From assembly GCA_023388935.1 (NCBI GenBank), contig JAEWFG010000117.1, positions 1 to 47,193 on the forward strand: a stretch of 47,193 nucleotides of DNA, in the 5' to 3' direction. Below are positions 14,513-22,230 of the stretch, piece after piece (the first letter of the stretch is position 1; each line of letters starts with the position of its first letter). The notes beneath the pieces were generated by a model. It ran no database searches. It was not told the DNA's origin and was given only the letters and a program-made list of their open reading frames with translations. The stretch comes from Pseudomonadota bacterium. Its GTDB lineage: Bacteria; Pseudomonadota; Alphaproteobacteria; Rhizobiales; Xanthobacteraceae. The translations under genes were made by a program, and so were the position numbers.

Positions 14513-16591
14513 ATGACAGGGCCGCTGCGAATTGGCAGGGATGTCAGGGCGGTTGGGGATACATTTGCGTCTGGGGACGTGGTTTTGACGTTGAGTGGTC
14601 ACAGACAGCGATATTTGCGGACGGCCGCGGCGATCGCCTCGGGCCTGCTGGCCTTGCCAGGCGCGAGTTCTGCCGCCGACCTGCCGCTGAAGGCGCGCGC
14701 CGCCAAAACTCTCTACGACTGGACCGGCTTCTATGTCGGTGGCCATTTCGGCTACGGCGATGCGAGCTTCGGCCCGGGCACCCATCCCCTCCCCGAGCAA
14801 GGCATCGTCCTGCCGCACAGCGCGACCGGTCTCACCGGGGGCTTCCAGCTCGGCTACAATCGCCAACTCCCCAACCGTGTGGTGCTCGGCGTCGAAGCCG
14901 ACGCGACCTTCACGAGCCCGCTCGATGGCCCGGCGCACGCGCGTTCACCTGCCCCCTTCAACACGACAATCGACTATGTCGGCACCGTTCGCGGCCGCAT
15001 CGGCTATGCCTTCGATCGGCTCATGCCCTATGTCACCGGCGGCCTGGCCTGGGGTCACACGCACATCAACGTCAACGATACCGACGGCGTCACCGACCTG
15101 TTTCCGGTCGGCCACTACCACGCCGGGTGGACCGCAGGCCTGGGCCTCGAATATGCGATCAGCGGCAATTGGAGTGCGAAGGCGGAATACGACTACGTCG
15201 CACTGTCTCGCCGCATCTACGATCTCGGCGGTTTCGGCCTGCCGGACGTCAATGTCGATCCACGCATTCATCTGTTCAAGCTCGGCCTGAACTATCATTT
15301 CGGCGATATGCCCTGGATCGCGCCGGTCGACGGAAAAACCAAGCTTCCCGAGTCCGACGTCTGGAACGTCCACGCCCAGACGACGCTGTTGCCGCAAGGC
15401 TATGGGCCGATCCACTCGCCCTATGCGAGCCCGCTCAGCCTACCCGGCAGCGGTCAATTCCAAGCCACATGGACGACGACGGCATTCCTCGGCGCACGAC
15501 TTTGGGACGGAGGCGAGTTCTATTTCAACCCCGAACTTGCCCAAGGGTTTGGCCTCAACGGTACGCTGGGCCTCGGCGGCTTCTCAAATGGCGAAGCGCA
15601 AAAGGCTGGCGCGGCATTCCCGAAGATTCGCGCACAGCGCTATTACCTCAAGCAGACTTTTGGACTTGGCGGCGAGCAGGAAGACGTCGCCGACGGGCCG
15701 AACCAGCTCGCCGGCAAGCGTGACATCGACCGCGTCACGCTGATCGTCGGCCGGTTCGCCATCGGCGACTTCTTCGACGGCAATGCCTACGCGAAGGACC
15801 CGCGCGCCGACTTCATGAACTGGGCGTTGTGGGCCTCGGGCGCCTACGACTTCCCCGCCGATCTTCCCGGCTATACCCGCGGCGGGGTGGTCGAGTTCAA
15901 TCGCAAGGATTGGGCGATCCGCGCCGGTGTGTTCGAGGTGCCGACCGCGCCCAACAGCGATGTACTGACCTTCAAGACAGCGGGCTCGGTGATCGAATTC
16001 GAGGAACGCCATTCGATCTTCGAGCAGCCCGGCAAATTGCGCGTCGGCGCCTTCTTCAATACCGGCAATACGGCGAACTACCGCGAGGTGCTGGACCTTG
16101 CGGCCGCCAACCCGGCACTCGACATCAACGATATCGCCACTGCGACCCAGCGCGCACGGCCCAAATATGGCTTCTATGCCAATCTCGAACAGCAGATCGT
16201 CAACGACGTCGGACTGTTCGCCCGCGCGAGCTGGAACGACGGCCAGAACCAGATCCTGTCCTTCACGGACATCGATCGCAGCCTCGCCGGCGGCTTGTCG
16301 ATCAAGGGCAGCCGCTGGGGACGGCCGGACGACACGATCGGCATCGGCGGCGCCATCAACGGCCTGTCGGACGCGCATCGCGATTTCCTGGCGGCCGGCG
16401 GCTTCGGTCTCCTGGTCGGGGACGGCCAGCTCAACTATCGCACCGAACGCATCCTCGAGGCCTACTACGCCTATTCGGTGATCAAGAACGTCACCTTCAC
16501 AGCGGACTACCAGTTGGTCGTAAACCCGGCCTATAACGCCGACCGTGGCCCGGTCTCGATCTTCTCGGGCCGCCTGCACGCCGAATTCTAG
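14513..16591 (+). CDS. Outer-membrane fusion: Omp25/31-like barrel plus OprB-type porin
   Basis: About 692 residues. After a signal peptide (AAAIASGLLALPGASSA, then AD), residues about 65-260 form an opacity-porin-like small beta-barrel: DWTGFYVGGHFGYG at the front, a YVTGGLAWGH strand, and a barrel-closing FKLGLNYHFG. From about 285 to the end the sequence changes to a carbohydrate-selective porin of the OprB family: TAFLGARLWDGGEFYFNPEL, QGFGLNGTLGLGGFSNGEA and final-strand GRLHAEF ending in Phe. Normally these are separate proteins. The start is uncertain (ATG 14513; GTG 14495 also in frame). It is 16 bp from the permease gene and probably supplies solute to that importer. Confidence 0.88.
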   Translation: MTGPLRIGRDVRAVGDTFASGDVVLTLSGHRQRYLRTAAAIASGLLALPGASSAADLPLKARAAKTLYDWTGFYVGGHFGYGDASFGPGTHPLPEQGIVLPHSATGLTGGFQLGYNRQLPNRVVLGVEADATFTSPLDGPAHARSPAPFNTTIDYVGTVRGRIGYAFDRLMPYVTGGLAWGHTHINVNDTDGVTDLFPVGHYHAGWTAGLGLEYAISGNWSAKAEYDYVALSRRIYDLGGFGLPDVNVDPRIHLFKLGLNYHFGDMPWIAPVDGKTKLPESDVWNVHAQTTLLPQGYGPIHSPYASPLSLPGSGQFQATWTTTAFLGARLWDGGEFYFNPELAQGFGLNGTLGLGGFSNGEAQKAGAAFPKIRAQRYYLKQTFGLGGEQEDVADGPNQLAGKRDIDRVTLIVGRFAIGDFFDGNAYAKDPRADFMNWALWASGAYDFPADLPGYTRGGVVEFNRKDWAIRAGVFEVPTAPNSDVLTFKTAGSVIEFEERHSIFEQPGKLRVGAFFNTGNTANYREVLDLAAANPALDINDIATATQRARPKYGFYANLEQQIVNDVGLFARASWNDGQNQILSFTDIDRSLAGGLSIKGSRWGRPDDTIGIGGAINGLSDAHRDFLAAGGFGLLVGDGQLNYRTERILEAYYAYSVIKNVTFTADYQLVVNPAYNADRGPVSIFSGRLHAEF

Positions 16592-16607
16592 CCCAGGGAC
16601 GGGCCGC

Positions 16608-18341
16608 ATGAAGCCAAGAGATATCCGCACGGCCGCGATCGGCCGGGCGCTGCGCCCCAATGTCTGGGACGTCGTGGCGCTGATCCTGGTGATCGGCGCC
16701 ATGGTGCTGATCGTCTATGGCGGCGAGCAGACCACCGCGCCCCTGTCCGAGCTGGAACGCACGCCGGTCTCGCTCGATCCGGCAAACCTGCCGCTCTATG
16801 CGCTGCGCACCGTCCTGCGGATGCTGCTCGCGATCGTCTGTTCGACGGTCTTCACCTTCATCTACGCGGCGATCGCCGCCAAGAGCCGGCGCGCCGAGAT
16901 GCTCATGATTCCGATGCTGGACATCCTCCAGTCGGTGCCGATCCTGGGCTTCCTGACCTTCACCGTCGTGTTCTTCATGAATCTGTTTCCGGGCCAGGTG
17001 CTCGGCGCCGAGCTCGCCTCGGTGTTCGCGATCTTCACGAGCCAGGCCTGGAACATGACTTTCAGCATGTACCAGTCCATGCGCAACGTGCCCAAGGATC
17101 TGGAAGACGCCACGCAGAGCTTTCATTTGTCGGGCTGGCAGCGCTTCTGGCGCCTCGACGTGCCCTTCGCGATGCCCGGGCTGATCTGGAACGCGATGAT
17201 GTCGATGTCGGGCGGCTGGTTCTTCGTGGTCGCCTCGGAAGCGATCACCGTCGGCAACACGACGGTGACCCTGCCGGGCGTCGGCTCCTATGTCGCGCTG
17301 GCGATCCAGCAGCAGGATTTGCCAGCGATCTTCTACGCCATGCTGACGATGCTGCTGGTTATCATCGCCTATGATCAATTGCTGTTCCGGCCTATCATTG
17401 CCTGGGCCGACAAGTTCCGCTTCGAACAGACGGCTTCGGGTGATGCGCCCAGCTCCTGGATGCTCGCCCTGTTTCGCCGGACCAGGGCTCTGCGATCCGT
17501 TACGCTGCCCTTTTCCGCGGTCAATCGCGCCGTCTCGAATTTGCAGATCTCGCTACCCAAACCGGGACCGTCGGCGAAGAGCAGCAGCCACCCGTCGCGA
17601 TTGATCGACGGACTTTGGGGTGCTGTCATCCTCGCAGGTACGGCCTACGCCGCCTGGCTGACCTATCGCTACCTCTCGGCCAGTCTTGGTCTGCCGGATA
17701 TCGTCATCGTCATCCGCGACGGGCTGATCACGCTGCTGCGCGTCATCGTCCTGATCAGCCTCGCAAGCCTGATCTGGGTGCCGATCGGCGTGTGGATCGG
17801 ATTGCATCCGAAGCTGTCGGAACGCATCCAGCCGCTGGCTCAATTTCTCGCCGCGTTCCCCGCCAATCTCGCCTTTCCGGTCTTCGTCGTCGCCATCGTC
17901 AGCTTCAAGCTCAATCCAAATGTCTGGCTCAGCCCGCTGATGATCCTGGGCACGCAATGGTACATCCTGTTCAACGTCATCGCCGGCGCCAGCGCCTTTC
18001 CGAGCGATTTGCGCGAGGCTGCGAGCAGCTTCCACCTCGGCGGATGGCGGTGGTGGTTCAAGGTGATCCTGCCCGGCATCTTCCCCTATTATGTCACCGG
18101 CGCGATTACCGCTTCCGGTGGCTCCTGGAACGCCTCGATCGTCGCCGAGGTCGCAAGCTGGGGCGACACGCATCTGAGGGCGACGGGCCTTGGCGCCTAT
18201 ATCGCGTCGGCGACAGAAGCCGGCGACTTTCCGCGCGTCATTCTCGGAATCGCCACGATGTGTATCCTAGTGACGCTGTTCAATCGTCTGGTCTGGCGGC
18301 CGCTCTATGCCTTCGGCGAGCGCCGCCTGCGGCTCGGCTGA
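16608..18341 (+). CDS. Duplicated (fused) ABC permease, anion-transport type
   Basis: A 577-residue inner-membrane protein with two BPD_transp_1 halves in one chain, residues about 60-260 and 340-570. Each half carries its own coupling loop: DLEDATQSFHLSGWQRFWRL and DLREAASSFHLGGWRWWFKV are clearly homologous internal repeats. This matches the COG4986 type (ABC anion transport, duplicated permease), related to nitrate/sulfonate/taurine importers. One chain replaces the usual homodimer. It begins 16 bp after the porin and ends 13 bp before the ATPase. No binding-protein gene accompanies it. Confidence 0.92.
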   Translation: MKPRDIRTAAIGRALRPNVWDVVALILVIGAMVLIVYGGEQTTAPLSELERTPVSLDPANLPLYALRTVLRMLLAIVCSTVFTFIYAAIAAKSRRAEMLMIPMLDILQSVPILGFLTFTVVFFMNLFPGQVLGAELASVFAIFTSQAWNMTFSMYQSMRNVPKDLEDATQSFHLSGWQRFWRLDVPFAMPGLIWNAMMSMSGGWFFVVASEAITVGNTTVTLPGVGSYVALAIQQQDLPAIFYAMLTMLLVIIAYDQLLFRPIIAWADKFRFEQTASGDAPSSWMLALFRRTRALRSVTLPFSAVNRAVSNLQISLPKPGPSAKSSSHPSRLIDGLWGAVILAGTAYAAWLTYRYLSASLGLPDIVIVIRDGLITLLRVIVLISLASLIWVPIGVWIGLHPKLSERIQPLAQFLAAFPANLAFPVFVVAIVSFKLNPNVWLSPLMILGTQWYILFNVIAGASAFPSDLREAASSFHLGGWRWWFKVILPGIFPYYVTGAITASGGSWNASIVAEVASWGDTHLRATGLGAYIASATEAGDFPRVILGIATMCILVTLFNRLVWRPLYAFGERRLRLG

Positions 18342-18354
18342 CGAGGAGGCAACC

Positions 18355-19668
18355 ATGCTCGATCAATCCCCTGCCCTCATCGATATCCGCGGTGTGTGCC
18401 GATCGTTTCCGAAGGGCAGCGGCGAGGAGCTGCTGGTCCTGGAGAAAGTCGACCTCACGATCCGCTCCGGCGAGATCGTCGGACTGCTCGGCCGCTCGGG
18501 GTCCGGCAAGTCCACGCTACTGCGGATCATTGCCGGCCTGGTCAGCCCGTCTTCGGGTCAGGCAACGTGCCGGGGCCAAACCATCATCGGCCCGCCGAAC
18601 GGCGTTGCCATGGTGTTCCAGTCATTCGCACTGTTTCCCTGGCTCACCGTGCTGCAAAACGTCGAGCTTGGACTTGAAGCACTGGGCGTCGACGCCGCCG
18701 AGCGCCGCAAGCGTGCGCTGGCGGCGATCGACCTGATCGGCCTCGACGGATTCGAGTCGGCCTTCCCCAAGGAGCTGTCGGGCGGCATGCGCCAGCGCGT
18801 CGGCTTTGCGCGGGCGCTGGTCGTGCATCCGGACTTGCTGTTGATGGACGAGCCGTTTTCGGCGCTCGACGTCCTCACCGCCGAGACGCTGCGCACCGAT
18901 CTGATCGACCTTTGGACGGAAGGCCGCTTGCCGATCAAATCGATCCTCATGGTGACGCACAATATCGAGGAGGCGGTGCTGATGTGCGATCGCATCCTGG
19001 TGTTCTCGTCGAACCCGGGACGCGTTGCTTCGGAGATCAAGGTCGAACTGCACCATCCGCGCAACCGGCTTGATCCGCATTTCCGCCAGCTCGTCGACAG
19101 CATCTACGCGCGCATGACTCAGCGCGCAGAGCCCAAGACGCCCTCTCTCGAAGGCATTCCCGGCTCCGGTGTCGGCATGACTCTGCACCACGCGTCGTCC
19201 AACGAGCTGTCCGGCCTGATCGAGACGCTGGCGGGACCGCCCTATAACGGACATGCCGACCTGCCGGTGCTCGCAAGCCAGCTCCAGCTCGAGGCCGACG
19301 AGATCTTCCATCTTGGCGAGTCCCTCCAACTCCTGCGCTTTGCCCAGCTCAGTGAAGGTGACCTGGTGCTCACAGAGGCCGGCAAACGCTTTGCCAATCT
19401 CGAGACCGACGCGCGCAAGAAGCTGTTCGCCGAACATCTCGTCACTTACGTGCCGGTGATGGGATTGATCCGCCGCGTGCTCGACGAACGTCCCTCGCAT
19501 ACCGCGCCTGCTGCGCGGTTCCGCAACGAGCTCGAGGACTACATGTCCGAGGACTATGCGGACGACACGCTGAAGACTGTGGTGTCCTGGGGCCGTTATG
19601 CCGAGTTGTTCGCCTATGACGAGCAATCCGAGACGTTCAGCCTTGAAAACCCCGGCGAGGGCGGCTGA
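18355..19668 (+). CDS. ABC ATPase with C-terminal AAA-associated domain
   Basis: A 437-residue protein. Residues about 8-270 are a NitT/TauT-type ATPase: Walker A GRSGSGKST, Q-loop MVFQSF, signature LSGGMRQRVGFARAL, Walker B LLLMDEPFSALD and switch VTHNIEEA. From about 295 to the end lies an additional domain (NELSGLIETLAG... ADEIFHLGESLQLLRFAQL... LTEAGKRFA), matching the AAA_assoc_C region with a winged-helix-like start, found with duplicated-permease systems. Its role is unknown; it may sense ligand or regulate transport. A GAGGAGG ribosome site precedes the ATG. Confidence 0.92.
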   Translation: MLDQSPALIDIRGVCRSFPKGSGEELLVLEKVDLTIRSGEIVGLLGRSGSGKSTLLRIIAGLVSPSSGQATCRGQTIIGPPNGVAMVFQSFALFPWLTVLQNVELGLEALGVDAAERRKRALAAIDLIGLDGFESAFPKELSGGMRQRVGFARALVVHPDLLLMDEPFSALDVLTAETLRTDLIDLWTEGRLPIKSILMVTHNIEEAVLMCDRILVFSSNPGRVASEIKVELHHPRNRLDPHFRQLVDSIYARMTQRAEPKTPSLEGIPGSGVGMTLHHASSNELSGLIETLAGPPYNGHADLPVLASQLQLEADEIFHLGESLQLLRFAQLSEGDLVLTEAGKRFANLETDARKKLFAEHLVTYVPVMGLIRRVLDERPSHTAPAARFRNELEDYMSEDYADDTLKTVVSWGRYAELFAYDEQSETFSLENPGEGG

Positions 19669-19779
19669 GACTGACCTGCGATAATTTGGTCCGGAACCGG
19701 GCAAATGGCGCATCGGGTTCATATATGAAGGGCTTGGTCCGGCGTCCGCCGGGCTCAATGTCCCCTTCCTTTGCGCAAA

Positions 19780-21075
19780 ATGTTGTCCGTCGAACTCATC
19801 ATCGTCGTCGTCCTGATCGTCATCAACGGCCTGTTGTCCATGTCCGAGCTGGCGGTGGTCTCGTCCCGCCCGGCCCGGCTGTCGCTGCTCGCCGCCAAGG
19901 GCGTACGCGGCGCCGAGCGGGCGCTGACGCTCGCCGCCGATCCCGGCAAATTCCTGTCGACGGTGCAGATCGGCATCACGCTGGTCGGCGTGCTCTCGGG
20001 CGCTTTCTCCGGCGCGACGCTCGGGCAGCGGTTGACGCAATGGCTCATCGAGCTCGGCCTGTCCTCAGGGATTGCCGACATCGTCGGCGTCGGCATCGTT
20101 GTCACGCTCATCACCTATGCGACGCTGATCGTCGGCGAGCTGGTGCCGAAACAGCTGGCGTTGCGCGATCCCGAAAGCATCGCGGTCAAGGTCGCGCCCG
20201 CGATGCACCTTCTGGCGCGGATCTCGCTGCCGCTCGTCTTTCTGCTCGATCTCTCCGGCAAACTGATCCTCACGCTGCTCGGCCGCGGCGGCAAGGCCGA
20301 GGAGACGGTGTCGGAGGACGAGATCCATCACCTCGTCAGCGAAGCCGAAAACGCGGGCGTGCTCGAGCCCGGCGAGAAGGAGATGATCGCCGGCGTGATG
20401 CGGCTCGGCGACCGGCCGGTCGGCGCTGTGATGACGCCGCGCACCGAGGTCAACGAGATCGACCTGAACGATGCGCCGGAAGCGATTCACGAGATCATCG
20501 TCAAGAGTCCGCATTCACGCTTTCCCGTCTCGGACGGCGACCGCGACAAGCCGATCGGCGTGCTCCAGGCCAAAGACCTGCTGATCGCCTATATGACCGA
20601 ACGTGCGCCGGATCTGCGAGCGCTCGTGCGCGAGGCGCCCGGCATTCCGGCGTCGGCTGATGCCCGCGATGTGCTGGCCATCCTGAAAGCTGCTCCGGTT
20701 CACGTCGGTCTCGTCTATGACGAATACGGTGCCTTCGAAGGCATAGTGACTGCCGCCGACATCCTCGAGTCGATCGTCGGCGCCTTCCATTCCGAGGAAG
20801 GACCGCCGGAGCCGGCCTATGTCAGGCGCGCCGACGGCTCACTCCTGGTCTCCGGCTGGATGCCGGTCGACGAGTTCGGCGAGCTGCTCGGCATCGCGCT
20901 GCCGCCGCACCGCTACAACACGGTGGCGGGGCTGGTGCTGCAACAGTTCAGCGTGCTGCCCAACGTCGGCGACGCCTTCGACTTCGGCGGCTGGCACATC
21001 GAGGTCGTCGATCTCGACGGACGAAGGATCGACAAGATCCTGGCGAGCCGCCGGAGCGAGGTAGAGACGGGGTGA
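19780..21075 (+). CDS. CorB/CNNM-type membrane protein with CBS pair
   Basis: A 431-residue protein with an N-terminal DUF21 membrane domain (LIIVVVLIVINGLLSMSELAVVSSR; VGELVPKQLALR), a CBS pair (about 205-330; MTPRTEVNEIDLND and the second repeat VYDEYGAFEGIVTAADILE), and a C-terminal CorC_HlyC domain (SLLVSGWMPVDEFGELLG to the end). The family includes Mg2+/Co2+ efflux-linked CorB/CNNM and the so-called hemolysin-like proteins; the transported ion here is not shown. The ATG at 19780 lacks a ribosome site; an in-frame TTG at 19771 is an alternative. Confidence 0.93.
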   Translation: MLSVELIIVVVLIVINGLLSMSELAVVSSRPARLSLLAAKGVRGAERALTLAADPGKFLSTVQIGITLVGVLSGAFSGATLGQRLTQWLIELGLSSGIADIVGVGIVVTLITYATLIVGELVPKQLALRDPESIAVKVAPAMHLLARISLPLVFLLDLSGKLILTLLGRGGKAEETVSEDEIHHLVSEAENAGVLEPGEKEMIAGVMRLGDRPVGAVMTPRTEVNEIDLNDAPEAIHEIIVKSPHSRFPVSDGDRDKPIGVLQAKDLLIAYMTERAPDLRALVREAPGIPASADARDVLAILKAAPVHVGLVYDEYGAFEGIVTAADILESIVGAFHSEEGPPEPAYVRRADGSLLVSGWMPVDEFGELLGIALPPHRYNTVAGLVLQQFSVLPNVGDAFDFGGWHIEVVDLDGRRIDKILASRRSEVETG

Positions 21076-21256
21076 GCGCGGTTTCTTCCTTCTCCCCTTG
21101 CGGGAACGTGAATCGCGGAAATAACCTAGCAATATCAATCGGCAATTGTCCGAGTGTATGGCCAGTGTAAAAAGTGGAGTTCCGCTGAGACTGCGAGGAG
21201 ATGGCCCAGTTTCGTACTGCGGCGGATTCGGATCAACGCACGGCTGGGGCGCGCTC

Positions 21257-21270
21257 TTGATCTAGGTCAA
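21257..21270. promoter_or_regulatory. FixK/FNR-type box
   Basis: TTGATCTAGGTCAA is a canonical TTGA-N6-TCAA half-site pair. Its end is 59 bp before the ATG of a 43-codon gene, so a start of transcription about 40 bp downstream would fit class II activation. In Bradyrhizobium such boxes are used by FixK2, the microoxic regulator. Confidence 0.75.
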
Positions 21271-21329
21271 GATTGGCAGAGGTTGCGAGGCATAGGTCTT
21301 GCGTACGATCCGTGTTTTGGGAACGGGGA

Positions 21330-21461
21330 ATGTCTTTATTCGAGCCGAACAAAGACCTCTCGCAAGCGAAAGCCACCCAGCGATGGAAAGGCGTTCTTGC
21401 CCTTTTGGGAGCTGCCGCTTTTATTTTCGCTCTCGTCTATCTGCTCGGTACCTTTAGCTAG
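21330..21461 (+). CDS. 43-residue single-span membrane protein, likely microoxic
   Basis: A short gene starting MSLFEPNKDLSQAKATQRW, with one hydrophobic helix (VLALLGAAAFIFALVYLLG) and a three-residue end. The N-terminus is polar and probably cytoplasmic. A purine-rich ACGGGGA directly precedes the ATG. The frame continues upstream to 21273 without a convincing start. The main reason to believe it is real is the FixK-type box at the expected distance. I know no family for it. A subunit or stabiliser of a respiratory complex is one possibility, but unsupported. Confidence 0.62.
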   Translation: MSLFEPNKDLSQAKATQRWKGVLALLGAAAFIFALVYLLGTFS

Positions 21462-21509
21462 ACAGCCTGTGGCTCGTCGCGCCGTAGGATTCGCGCCCGC
21501 ACGGCCGAC

Positions 21510-21749
21510 TTAAGCCGGGGGCTCTCCCTCGGGATTGTCCAGCTTGTCGATCTCAGCCCTCGCCAGCGCCGTCGCCTTCTCTGTGGCCTCCCCTCGCGTG
21601 AAGGTGCTCGGGTTCAACCGGCGTGAGACAAGGTTGTCCCAATAGAACCTGACCGACTTCCGTCCGTCTGCGAACCACACTTCAAGGCTCCCGCAGTCGT
21701 CGTCTACGCCACGGTGAGGGATGATGCGGACAGGATCGCCTTCGGCCAT
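21510..21749 (-). CDS. Small hypothetical protein
   Basis: A 79-residue soluble, charged protein (MAEGDPVRIIPHRGVDDDCG...VWFADGRKSVRFYWDNLVSRR...AEIDKLDNPEGEPPA). The central strands followed by a helical tail with regular charge look like a folded small protein, and codon use resembles the neighbours. It has no recognisable motif, signal peptide or membrane segment. The ribosome site is weak. It is convergent with the 43-residue gene and followed, on the same strand, by nothing obvious. Confidence 0.6.
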   Translation of the reverse strand: MAEGDPVRIIPHRGVDDDCGSLEVWFADGRKSVRFYWDNLVSRRLNPSTFTRGEATEKATALARAEIDKLDNPEGEPPA

Positions 21750-21883
21750 GAGTGAATTCTACCATTGCAGTGGTATGGCGACAACGGTGACCGCTGATGC
21801 TCGTTTGCCTTTGCCCGGTGCTTCGCAAGGGGAGGGGGTGCACCATCATAGCAACGACGAGCGAAAATCCAATCGCCCGTCTC

Positions 21884-22123
21884 TCACCCGAATCTGACCC
21901 CGATCCGCTTTTCCTTGCGCCAGACCACGGTGCAGGACAGATGCGTTCCGTCGGCCTGGATGAACAGGGTGAACCGCTCGGGGATGCCGACGGGACTGGT
22001 GACGTCGAGGGCTGCGCCGGTAGCCGAGAAATTGCGGACAGTACAGTCGATCGCGCCGCCGCCGAACTCAATCGTTCCGGCCTTCAGCACGCGATGTCTG
22101 GCTTTGCTGCGTCGCTCGTCCAT
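21884..22123 (-). CDS. PilZ domain protein
   Basis: A 79-residue stand-alone PilZ domain. The cyclic-di-GMP-binding pattern is present: an N-terminal RRSKARHRV (RxxxR) and DCTVRNFSATGAAL (N/D-x-S-x-x-G), followed by beta strands ending VVWRKEKRIGVRF. Family members bind c-di-GMP and modulate motility, polysaccharide or regulatory partners. No partner domain or adjacent target gene is evident. The ATG at 22123 begins MDERRSKAR, the usual N-terminus for short rhizobial PilZ proteins. Confidence 0.9.
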   Translation of the reverse strand: MDERRSKARHRVLKAGTIEFGGGAIDCTVRNFSATGAALDVTSPVGIPERFTLFIQADGTHLSCTVVWRKEKRIGVRFG

Positions 22124-22230
22124 CGGGCCAATTTACACGCGAAGCTGACACGGACGTTAACGCGCGCCTCCCGCCCCCGCGAATTTACGCCGCAGCAGGG
22201 CGCGGCGGTACCGTGCGGTGCACCCAGACC

